A DNA stretch of 32,644 nt from Gammaproteobacteria bacterium (GTDB lineage: Bacteria > Pseudomonadota > Gammaproteobacteria > Steroidobacterales > Steroidobacteraceae). The notes below the pieces were generated by a model. That model had not been told where the DNA came from and made no database searches. It saw only the letters and a list, made by a program, of their open reading frames with translations. Positions 6,543-13,760 of this stretch are shown here, in pieces. Both the position numbers and the translations under genes were made by a program. The stretch is taken from NCBI GenBank assembly GCA_030039615.1, contig JASHVF010000080.1, positions 1-32,644 on the forward strand, written 5' to 3'. Numbering within the stretch: the stretch's first letter is position 1; each line of letters opens with the position of its first letter.

Positions 6543-8947
6543 CGCATGCGGCTGCCGTCGGGATCGAAGGGTGCCGCCGTGAGCCGCGTGGCCGGGCGGC
6601 GCTCGCCGAGGATCTCGATCTCGAACCCCGTGTCGTGCCCGGCGTACTCCTTCGGTACGTAGCCGAGCGCGAGCGAGCGTTGCACGCTGTATCCGAATGT
6701 ACCCGAGGTCACCCAGCCGACCACCCGACCCTCGTGCCAGATCGGCTCATCGCCGCTCGCATCGGCATCGCGAGCCTCGACCGCAAACGCCAGCAGCCGC
6801 AGCTTGCCGCCGCTTTGCTGCTCCTCGAGCGCGGCGCTGCGTCCGATGAAATCCTCCTTTTTCAGGTCCACGAAGCGACCCAGCCCCGCCTCGTACGGCC
6901 CGTAGATGGGCCGGTACTCGCGCGCCCAGGTGCCGAAGCTCTTTTCCAGCCGCATGGCATTGAGCGCACGCCCGCCGAAGAGCTTGAGTCCCTGCTCGGC
7001 GCCCGCGCCGCGCAGCAGCTCATAGAGCGCACGCTGGTAATCGCTCGTCACCCAGATCTCGTAACCCAGGTCGCCGGTGAAACTGATGCGGCCGACGAGC
7101 GCCGGTATCATGCCGACGTCCATGCGGCGGAACGTGAGGAACGGGAACGCCGCAGTCGACAGGTCCTCGTGGGTCAGGCTCTGCAACAGTGCGCGCGAGT
7201 TCGGACCCGCGACCGAGAGACCGGTGTACTGCATGGCGCAGGGCCGCACGCTGACGCCGGGAGGCGGCGCGTGGCGCTCGAACCAGCGCCGGTAGTAATC
7301 CTCGGCGGCGTAGGTACACACCAGCAACACGCGGTCCGCGGCCACACGCGCCATGGTGAAGTCGCCGATCAGCTTGCCGCGCTCGTTCAGCATCGGGGTG
7401 AGAGCGATGCGCCCGACTTTCGGCACCCGGTTCGCCATCAGGTGCGACAGCCACTCCTCGGCGCGCGCGCCCGTGACCTCGAACTTGCCGTAGTTGGAGA
7501 TCTCGAGCAGCCCGACGCGCTCGCGCACCGCCTGGCACTCGGCCGCTACGTGCGGGTGCGCGTTGGAGCGGTGGAAGGTGATGGTTTCGCTCGCCTCGGC
7601 GGCAGAAGGCGCAAACCAAAGCGCATGCTCGAGGCCGCAGTAATCGCCAAATACGGCGTGCTCGGCCCCGAGACGCTCGTAGATCGGCGTGGTGCGCAGC
7701 GGCCGTGCCGCGGTCAGCTCCTCGTTCGGAAAACGGATCCGGAAACGCCGCGAGTAGTTCTCGCGCACCTTGGCGTTGGTGTAGGCGAGCGTCGCCCAGT
7801 CGCCGTAGCGCGCAACGTCCATCCCCCAGATGTCCGCGCCCGGATCGCCATCGACCATCCAGCGCGACAACGCGAGCCCTACCCCGCCGCCCTGGCTGAA
7901 GCCCGCCATCACGCCGCAGGCGACCCAGAAATTCCTGAGGCCCCGGATCGGGCCGACGAGCGGGTTGCCGTCCGGCGCGAAGGTGAAGGGACCGTTCACC
8001 ACCTTGCGGATGCCCGCCTCACCGAGTGCCGGGAAGTGCTCGAAGCCCACCTCGAGGCTCGGCGCGATGCGCTCGAGGTCGTTCGGCAGCAGGCTCTGTG
8101 AGAAGTCCCAGGGCGTCTGGTAGGGCGACCACGGCACCCCGGCGCGCTCATAGGTGCCGAGCAGCATGCCGCCGCGCTCCTGGCGCGTGTAGATCTCGCC
8201 CTCGAAGTCGATGCAGTGCAACTGCTCCTTCTGTCCCTTGAGTGCCGGGATGTCCTCGGTGATCAGGTACTGGTGCTCCATGGCGAGGATCGGCAGCTCG
8301 AGTCCGACCATGCGGCCGACCTCGCGCGCCCACAGTCCGCCGGCATTGACGACGTGCTCGGCGTGCACGTTGCCGTGATCGGTGACCACGTCCCAGGTGC
8401 CGTCGGCGCGCGGCTTGAGGGCGGTGACGCGCGTGTGGCGCACCACCTCGGCGCCGCCGATCTGCGCCGCCCTGGCGTAGGCGTGCGTGACGCCATAGGG
8501 ATCGACGTGCCCCTCGATCGGATCATAGAGCGCGCCGACGAAGTGCTCCTTGTTCATGAGCGGAAAGAGCCGAGCGGCTTCATCCACCGAGACGATCTCG
8601 AGCTCCATGCCGAGATAGCGGCCGCGGGCCTTGGCCATCTTCAGCCACTCGAGCCGCGCGCGCGTCCCGGCCAGCATGATGCCGCCGGTGAGATGCATGC
8701 CGCACGACTGCCCGGAGATCCGCTCGATCTCCTTGTAGAGATTGATGGTGTACTGCTGCAGCTTGGCGACATTCGGGTCGCCGTTGACGGTGTGCATGCC
8801 GCCGGCGGCGTGCCAGGTCGAGCCACAGGTCAGCTCGCCGCGCTCGATCAGCAGCACGTCCTTCCAGCCGGCCTTCGTCAGGTGGTACAGAACGCTCACC
8901 CCCACCACGCCGCCGCCGATCACCACCGCCCTGACGTCGTTCCTCAC
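6536..8947 (-). CDS. FAD-dependent dehydrogenase fused to GcvT domain (dimethylglycine dehydrogenase family), copy 1
   Basis: This is an 803-residue two-domain enzyme of the dimethylglycine/sarcosine dehydrogenase family. It oxidatively removes an N-methyl group and passes the C1 unit to tetrahydrofolate. The N-terminal DAO domain has a Rossmann motif (VVIGGGVVGVSVLYHLTKAG, residues 8-27) and GSTWHAAG with H46, the expected covalent FAD site. It continues through MEHQYLITEDIPAL and APDGNPLVGP to about residue 400. The C-terminal half (about 420-800) is a GcvT/aminomethyltransferase fold with LNERGKLIGDF, whose D529 matches the folate-site aspartate of the family. The GTG start has a GGAGG site 5 nt upstream. 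The gene lies 16 bp behind a LysR gene and downstream of a BHMT homologue, so dimethylglycine is its most likely substrate; sarcosine or another methylated amine remains possible. Confidence 0.9.
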   Translation of the reverse strand: MRNDVRAVVIGGGVVGVSVLYHLTKAGWKDVLLIERGELTCGSTWHAAGGMHTVNGDPNVAKLQQYTINLYKEIERISGQSCGMHLTGGIMLAGTRARLEWLKMAKARGRYLGMELEIVSVDEAARLFPLMNKEHFVGALYDPIEGHVDPYGVTHAYARAAQIGGAEVVRHTRVTALKPRADGTWDVVTDHGNVHAEHVVNAGGLWAREVGRMVGLELPILAMEHQYLITEDIPALKGQKEQLHCIDFEGEIYTRQERGGMLLGTYERAGVPWSPYQTPWDFSQSLLPNDLERIAPSLEVGFEHFPALGEAGIRKVVNGPFTFAPDGNPLVGPIRGLRNFWVACGVMAGFSQGGGVGLALSRWMVDGDPGADIWGMDVARYGDWATLAYTNAKVRENYSRRFRIRFPNEELTAARPLRTTPIYERLGAEHAVFGDYCGLEHALWFAPSAAEASETITFHRSNAHPHVAAECQAVRERVGLLEISNYGKFEVTGARAEEWLSHLMANRVPKVGRIALTPMLNERGKLIGDFTMARVAADRVLLVCTYAAEDYYRRWFERHAPPPGVSVRPCAMQYTGLSVAGPNSRALLQSLTHEDLSTAAFPFLTFRRMDVGMIPALVGRISFTGDLGYEIWVTSDYQRALYELLRGAGAEQGLKLFGGRALNAMRLEKSFGTWAREYRPIYGPYEAGLGRFVDLKKEDFIGRSAALEEQQSGGKLRLLAFAVEARDADASGDEPIWHEGRVVGWVTSGTFGYSVQRSLALGYVPKEYAGHDTGFEIEILGERRPATRLTAAPFDPDGSRMRA

Positions 8948-8963
8948 CGCGCCTCCGCTTCAG

Positions 8964-9935
8964 TCACTCGTTCGATACCGCGAGCTGCACCGCCGGCGCC
9001 GCTCCCCGGTTGCCGCCGCGGCTGCCGAAACGCTCGATGATCCAGGAGCGGAACAGCGCAATTGCCGTATCCGCGAGCCCGTCGGGATGCGTGATCAGGT
9101 AGTAGCCGTAGCCGTCGTCGAGGATGGCGTCGAAGGGCTTGACGAGGCGCCCGAGACGGATCTCCTCGGCGAACAGATTGGTATCGAGCACGGCGATCCC
9201 CTGTCCGCTGAGCGCGTACTGCGCCGCCAGCACCGCGGTATCGAACACCATGCCGCGCTCGACGTCGACACCCGCGAGGGCGTTCTGCCGCGCGAACTCC
9301 GCCCAGAAATGGTGCCGCGGCGCATCCGCAACCCTGACGTGGATCAGCTCATTCGCCCGGATGAAGGCGGCGAGGTCCTTGCCCTGGTGCGTGGCGGCGA
9401 TGTTTGGATGGCAGACGATCGCCTGCCGGACCGACCAGAGCAGATCGGTCACGAGGTCGCTGACCGAGGGCTTCGAGTAAACCACCGCCACGTCGACGTC
9501 GCCGAGCGGGGGCCCGACCCCGTACGGGCTGATGAGATCGATATCGACCTCGGTGCTGGCGCGGCGGAAGTCCTGCAGGATGGGAACGGCGAGCTGTACG
9601 GCGAAGCTCGGCGGCATCTGGACCCGCAACGTGCGCTGCACCGGAGCGCCTTCGTTGCGGATGTCCTCGAGTGCGTACTCGAGGCGATCGAAGGACCTGA
9701 CCACCGCCGGCAGCAGGTGCTGCCCCGCCTTGGTCAGGGCGAGCGCGTGCGGCCGCCGCTCGAAGAGCTGCACTCCGGTGAGGCGCTCGAGCGCGATCAC
9801 GTGCCGCGAGAGGGCGCTTTGCGAGATGAGCAGCGCGTTGGCCGCCGCGGTGAAGCTCCCGTGCTTGGCCACGCCCTCGAAGGCGCGCAGGGCGTTGAGG
9901 GGCAGCCACCGCCGGTCGATTGCTTTTTTGTCCAT
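8964..9935 (-). CDS. LysR-family transcriptional regulator (GcvA-like)
   Basis: This is a 323-residue LysR-type regulator. The N-terminal winged helix-turn-helix reads PLNALRAFEGVAKHGSFTAA then LLISQSALSRHVIALE, the GcvA-like form that begins with a leucine-rich PLNALRAFE. The C-terminal effector domain is the usual periplasmic-binding-protein fold (about residues 95-305), with GQGIAVLDTNLFAEEI near the ligand cleft. The frame is open 128 codons further upstream, but that part overlaps the methyltransferase gene, so I start at the ATG giving MDKKAIDRR. The gene sits between the BHMT homologue (32 bp upstream) and the FAD/GcvT dehydrogenase (16 bp downstream) on the same strand, which implies cotranscription and control of this methyl-group catabolic set. 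GcvA relatives sense glycine-related metabolites, which suits the context. Confidence 0.9.
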   Translation of the reverse strand: MDKKAIDRRWLPLNALRAFEGVAKHGSFTAAANALLISQSALSRHVIALERLTGVQLFERRPHALALTKAGQHLLPAVVRSFDRLEYALEDIRNEGAPVQRTLRVQMPPSFAVQLAVPILQDFRRASTEVDIDLISPYGVGPPLGDVDVAVVYSKPSVSDLVTDLLWSVRQAIVCHPNIAATHQGKDLAAFIRANELIHVRVADAPRHHFWAEFARQNALAGVDVERGMVFDTAVLAAQYALSGQGIAVLDTNLFAEEIRLGRLVKPFDAILDDGYGYYLITHPDGLADTAIALFRSWIIERFGSRGGNRGAAPAVQLAVSNE

Positions 9936-9967
9936 CGCTTTACTCGGCCTCCGAGAGCTCGAGCGCC

Positions 9968-11095
9968 TCAGGCCTTGTCGCGGTACTCCGTCTGGATCCT
10001 GCGGATCATCTTGTCGGTGCCGAAGAACGCGTGCTTCGACATGTCGGCGCTGTAACGGCTCGCCGGCGGGTGGCGGCCGATGCCCTCGGCGAGCGCGCGG
10101 ATGTGATGCGGCCCGGCACCGCAGCAGACGCCGAGATAACGCACGTCGAGCGCGAGCGCCTCGCGCCCGAAGTCGAAGATCTCCGCGCGCGTCGCGACGA
10201 AAGGATCGAGGCCGACCGGGAAGGCACGCTGGTTGTTGCAGCAGGCGTCGGTGAGCGACATGAAGGACGGCTGCTGCGTCGTGGTGCGGTACGGCACCGG
10301 CAGCGCCGCGACGTGGCACTTCACCGCCTGACGGATGTCGCGGATCATCGGCATCATGGTCGCCGGCCCGCGGTGACAGTTGAGCCCGACCACGTCGGCC
10401 CCGGCCTGCTCGAGGCGGCGGCAGCCCTCGGCCGGCGTCAGGCCGTCGCGCAGGATCGCTTCCTGGTGCATGGCGAACGTCACCACCGCGGGCACCCTGG
10501 AGTGGCGCTTGATGGCCTTGAGGGCGAGCTCCGCCTCGCCGACCCAGGCGAAGGTTTCGGCCACGAAGTAGTCGACGCCCGCCTCGACGGCCCAGCCGAC
10601 CTGCTCATCGAAGATCCGCTCGACCTCCTTGATCGCCTGCGCGTCGTGCGGATCGTAGATGTTGGTATTGCACAGATCGCCGGCGAACAGCGTGCCGGTG
10701 CTGCGCGCCACTTTCCTGGCAATTGCGAGCGCCGCGCGATTCATGGGCACCAGATCCTTCTCGCGGCCGATGACGCGCAGCTTCTCGCGGTGGACGTAGT
10801 AGGTGAGCGCCTCGGTCACATCCGAGCCCGCATGCACGAAGTCGAGGTGCAGCTGCTCGACGACCTCCGGGTGCTCGAACAGCACCTCGGGCACGAAGGC
10901 TCCGGCCTGCAGATATCCGCGGCGCTCGAGCTCGAACACGTAGCCTTCCGCGCAGATCACCGCACCCGCCTTGAGGCGCCCCAGCAGGTCACGCTCGACG
11001 TCCCGGCCCTTGCTCGCGCGCTTCACCTGCTTGACGCGCACCCGCGCGCGTTGCGGCTTGGCGGACTTGGCCTGCTTCTTCGCCTTGACTGGCAT
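9968..11095 (-). CDS. Betaine-homocysteine S-methyltransferase homologue
   Basis: This is a 375-residue zinc-dependent methyltransferase of the animal-type BHMT family, expected to move a methyl group from glycine betaine (or a similar donor) to homocysteine, giving dimethylglycine and methionine. It has an N-terminal Lys/Arg-rich tail (residues 1-30), then the barrel with ERRGYLQAGAFVPEVLFEHP. The zinc ligands are C240 in VVGLNCHRGP and C324/C325 in LGVCCGAGPHHIRA. ATRAEIFDFGREA matches the family block before the zinc pair. From remembered alignment to human BHMT, betaine-pocket residues Asp26, Trp44 and Tyr160 correspond here to E50, F67 and T181, so the donor may differ. The ATG has a GGAGAG site. 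The downstream dehydrogenase would consume the dimethylglycine product. Confidence 0.88.
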   Translation of the reverse strand: MPVKAKKQAKSAKPQRARVRVKQVKRASKGRDVERDLLGRLKAGAVICAEGYVFELERRGYLQAGAFVPEVLFEHPEVVEQLHLDFVHAGSDVTEALTYYVHREKLRVIGREKDLVPMNRAALAIARKVARSTGTLFAGDLCNTNIYDPHDAQAIKEVERIFDEQVGWAVEAGVDYFVAETFAWVGEAELALKAIKRHSRVPAVVTFAMHQEAILRDGLTPAEGCRRLEQAGADVVGLNCHRGPATMMPMIRDIRQAVKCHVAALPVPYRTTTQQPSFMSLTDACCNNQRAFPVGLDPFVATRAEIFDFGREALALDVRYLGVCCGAGPHHIRALAEGIGRHPPASRYSADMSKHAFFGTDKMIRRIQTEYRDKA

Positions 11096-11149
11096 GGAAC
11101 TCTCCGGGCTGGTGTGTCACGTGAACGATGTCATTCTAACCGCGGATCC

Positions 11150-11986
11150 TCAGCCTGCGTAGCCGATGCACACGGCGCCGAGCATCACCGTGAGGCATAC
11201 CAGTACGCGGCGCACGGTGAGCGCCTCGTCGAGAAACACGCGACCGATCAGCACCGAGAAAGCGATCCCGGTCTCGCGCAACGCCGAGACCGCGCCCGCA
11301 TTCCCCAAAGCGAGCGCGGCGATGATGGCCCCGTAGCTGCCGAAAGAAAGCAAGCCGCCCGCCAGCGCCTTCGCCGCATCGCGCCTTCCGAGGTCGAGCG
11401 CGAGCTTGCCGCGGATCAGCGCCAGACCCGCCGGCATCAGCAAGCCGTAGATCACCCAGATCCAGGCGGCGTACGACTGCGGGCCGGCCGCAAGGCGCAC
11501 GCCGAGCGCGTCCGTGGTGATGAAGGCCGCGGCACACAGCGCGGCGAGGACCGCGAGCCCCAGCGGCTTGTGCTGGCCGCGCCCGCCGTGGATGGCGAGG
11601 CTGAGGATGGCGGCAGAGATCAGCGCGACACCGCAGAGCGCCATGGCGCTCAGGCGCTGACCCGCGAGTGCGAACCCGCCGAGCGTCACGAGCGTCGGCA
11701 CGCTGCCGCGTACGATCGGGTAGATCTGACCGAGCTCGCCGTGGCGGTAGGCGTGCGCGAGCACGAAGCTGTACATGACCTGCAGCAGCGCCGAGACGCC
11801 GAGGTACGGCCAGCTCGCCGGTGCCGGGACCGGCAGCAGCCACACGAGCGGCAGCGCGGCCACGGTGGTCGCAAAGCTCATGACGGTGACGAACTGCAGC
11901 CGATCGGCGCCGCTGCGCAGCACCGCATTCCAGCTTGCGTTGCATATTGCCGCCGCCAGAGCCAGCGCGATCACCAGGGGGCTCAA
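11150..11986 (-). CDS. EamA/DMT-family transporter
   Basis: This is a 278-residue inner-membrane protein with about ten hydrophobic helices arranged as two EamA repeats. The first begins IALALAAAICNASWNAVLRSG and includes YSFVLAHAYRHGELGQIYPIVRG; the second includes ALRETGIAFSVLIGRVFLDE, the typical end of the EamA repeat. EamA proteins export or import small metabolites such as amino acids. I chose the TTG start giving (M)SPLVIALAL because it matches the usual N-terminus and has a GGGGGCGAG stretch just upstream. Another TTG six codons earlier (12004) is possible. It lies 54 bp upstream of the BHMT homologue on the same strand and diverges from the gamma-glutamyltransferase gene with only about 30 bp between starts. 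The substrate is unknown; a methylated amine or amino acid would fit. Confidence 0.82.
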   Translation of the reverse strand: MSPLVIALALAAAICNASWNAVLRSGADRLQFVTVMSFATTVAALPLVWLLPVPAPASWPYLGVSALLQVMYSFVLAHAYRHGELGQIYPIVRGSVPTLVTLGGFALAGQRLSAMALCGVALISAAILSLAIHGGRGQHKPLGLAVLAALCAAAFITTDALGVRLAAGPQSYAAWIWVIYGLLMPAGLALIRGKLALDLGRRDAAKALAGGLLSFGSYGAIIAALALGNAGAVSALRETGIAFSVLIGRVFLDEALTVRRVLVCLTVMLGAVCIGYAG

Positions 11987-12015
11987 CGGCTCGCCCCCGC
12001 GCAAGCACTGGTGGC

Positions 12016-13758
12016 ATGATGGCGCCGATGCATCTCGTCCAGCGGCCCCGGCCGCGCACCGTGACCGCCTGCGTGCTCATGCTGCTCAGCGCGAGCGCCG
12101 CGGCGCACGCCGCGGCACAACCGGGCGCAGCCGACGCGCAGCAGCAGCCGCCCTCGATCGCCGCAGCCGTCGCCGCCCCGGACCGCTACGGAGCGGATGC
12201 CGCCCAGCGGGTGCTGCGCGCCGGCGGCAACGCGGTGGATGCGGCGGTCGCCCTCGCCTTCACGCTCGCGGTGACCTACCCGGAGGCCGGCAACCTCGGC
12301 GGCGGTGGCTTCGCGACGGTTTGGGTCGAGCGCAAGGCCTACTTTCTCGACTACCGGGAGACCGCGCCGCACGGCGCCGGCGCCGGCATGTATCTCGACG
12401 GCCACGGCAACCTCATCCCGGACGCCAGCACCGTGGGTGCCGGAGCTGCCGCGGTGCCGGGGACGGTGGCGGGCCTGTGGGAGCTGCACCGCCGCTTCGG
12501 CCGCCTGCCCTGGAGCGTCGATCTGGCGCCCGCGATCCGCTACGCGCACGAGGGATTCCGCGTCAGCCCGATGCTGGTCGCGCTGCGCGACACGCGCGCC
12601 CGCGAGCTGCGCGGCCGCACCAACTTCGGCAACTACTTCGGCCCGCTCAGCGCCGACACATTGTTGCGTCAGCCCGAGCTGGAAGAGACGCTCAAGCGCA
12701 TCGCCGCCGACGGACCGCATGGCTTCTATGCCGGGCGCACCGCCGAGCTGATCGTCGCCGAGATGACACGCGACCATGGGCACGTCACGGCTGCCGACCT
12801 CGCGGCCTATAAGCCGCTGTGGCGCGAGCCGCTCGAGGGGGACTGGGCGGGCTACCACGTGATCACGGCGCCGCTGCCGAGCTCGGGCGGCATCGCGCTG
12901 CTGTCGCTGCTCGCCATGAAGCACGACCTGGCGCGCGCCTTCGCAGGTGTGCCGCTCAACTCGGCGCAATACGTGCATCTGCTGGCGGAGATGGAAAAGC
13001 GTGTTTTTGCCGATCGGGCCGCGTACCTCGGCGACCCCGACTTCAGCCACGCGCCGGTGGCGCAGCTGCTCGATCCGGCATACCTCGAACGCCGCGCGCG
13101 CGAAGTGAGTACCGGCGTACCGACGCCGACCGCTGCGGTACAGCCGGGCCTCGCCGCGCACCACAACACCTCGCATTTCTCGGTGGTCGACCGCGTCGGC
13201 AACGCGGTCTCCAACACCTACACCCTCAACGACGACTTCGGCTGCGGCGAGGTGGTGACCGGCGCCGGCTTCCTGCTCAACAACGAGATGGATGACTTCT
13301 CGGCGAAGCCGGGCGCTGCGAATATCTACGGCGTGGTCGGGAGCGATGCCAACGCAATACAGCCCGGCAAGCGCCCGCTCTCGACCATGACTCCGACAAT
13401 CCTCACCGACCACGGGCGCGTGGCGCTCGTCATCGGCACTCCCGGCGGCTCGCGCATCGCCGCCTGGATCTTCCAGGTGATCACCGACTGGCATGATTTC
13501 AACATGCCGCTCGCCGCCGCCGTGACCGCGCCGCGCATCCACCACCAGCTGCTGCCGCCCGACACGCTGTTCGAGGAGCCCTACGCGGGGCTCGACCCCA
13601 TGGTGCGCAGCGCACTCAGTGCGCGCGGCTACAAGTTCGTCAAGCAGGGCTGGAACGGCGACATCGAAGCGATCGCGGTCGGCGCCGCCGGCACCGAAGC
13701 GGCGGCCGACCCGCGCGGCCGCGGCGTGGCACGCGTGCTGGGCAATGGCGCCCGCTGA
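12016..13758 (+). CDS. ggt: Gamma-glutamyltransferase (periplasmic, Ntn-hydrolase)
   Basis: This is a 580-residue gamma-glutamyltranspeptidase precursor that hydrolyses or transfers the gamma-glutamyl group of glutathione and related amides. A signal peptide (TVTACVLMLLSASAAAHA) directs it to the periplasm. The large-subunit part starts with PSIAAAVAAPDRYGADAAQ and includes GGNAVDAAVALAFTLAVTYP. The autocleavage and catalytic threonine is T385 in HHNTSHFSVVD, followed by NTYTLNDDFG, LLNNEMDDFSAKPG, RPLSTMTPTI and GTPGGSRI, all in the order seen in E. coli GGT. Two nearby ATGs (12019 and 12028) are alternative starts. It converges on the next dehydrogenase gene with 2 bp between stops. A role in the surrounding pathways is not obvious, though it could cleave gamma-glutamyl amides made by the glutamine-synthetase-like enzyme at the right end. 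Confidence 0.93.
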   Translation: MMAPMHLVQRPRPRTVTACVLMLLSASAAAHAAAQPGAADAQQQPPSIAAAVAAPDRYGADAAQRVLRAGGNAVDAAVALAFTLAVTYPEAGNLGGGGFATVWVERKAYFLDYRETAPHGAGAGMYLDGHGNLIPDASTVGAGAAAVPGTVAGLWELHRRFGRLPWSVDLAPAIRYAHEGFRVSPMLVALRDTRARELRGRTNFGNYFGPLSADTLLRQPELEETLKRIAADGPHGFYAGRTAELIVAEMTRDHGHVTAADLAAYKPLWREPLEGDWAGYHVITAPLPSSGGIALLSLLAMKHDLARAFAGVPLNSAQYVHLLAEMEKRVFADRAAYLGDPDFSHAPVAQLLDPAYLERRAREVSTGVPTPTAAVQPGLAAHHNTSHFSVVDRVGNAVSNTYTLNDDFGCGEVVTGAGFLLNNEMDDFSAKPGAANIYGVVGSDANAIQPGKRPLSTMTPTILTDHGRVALVIGTPGGSRIAAWIFQVITDWHDFNMPLAAAVTAPRIHHQLLPPDTLFEEPYAGLDPMVRSALSARGYKFVKQGWNGDIEAIAVGAAGTEAAADPRGRGVARVLGNGAR

Positions 13759-13760
13759 CC

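Noticed and set aside
9936..10319. A 128-residue N-terminal extension of the LysR regulator.
   Set aside because: It overlaps the methyltransferase gene, and the helix-turn-helix starts right after the ATG at 9935.
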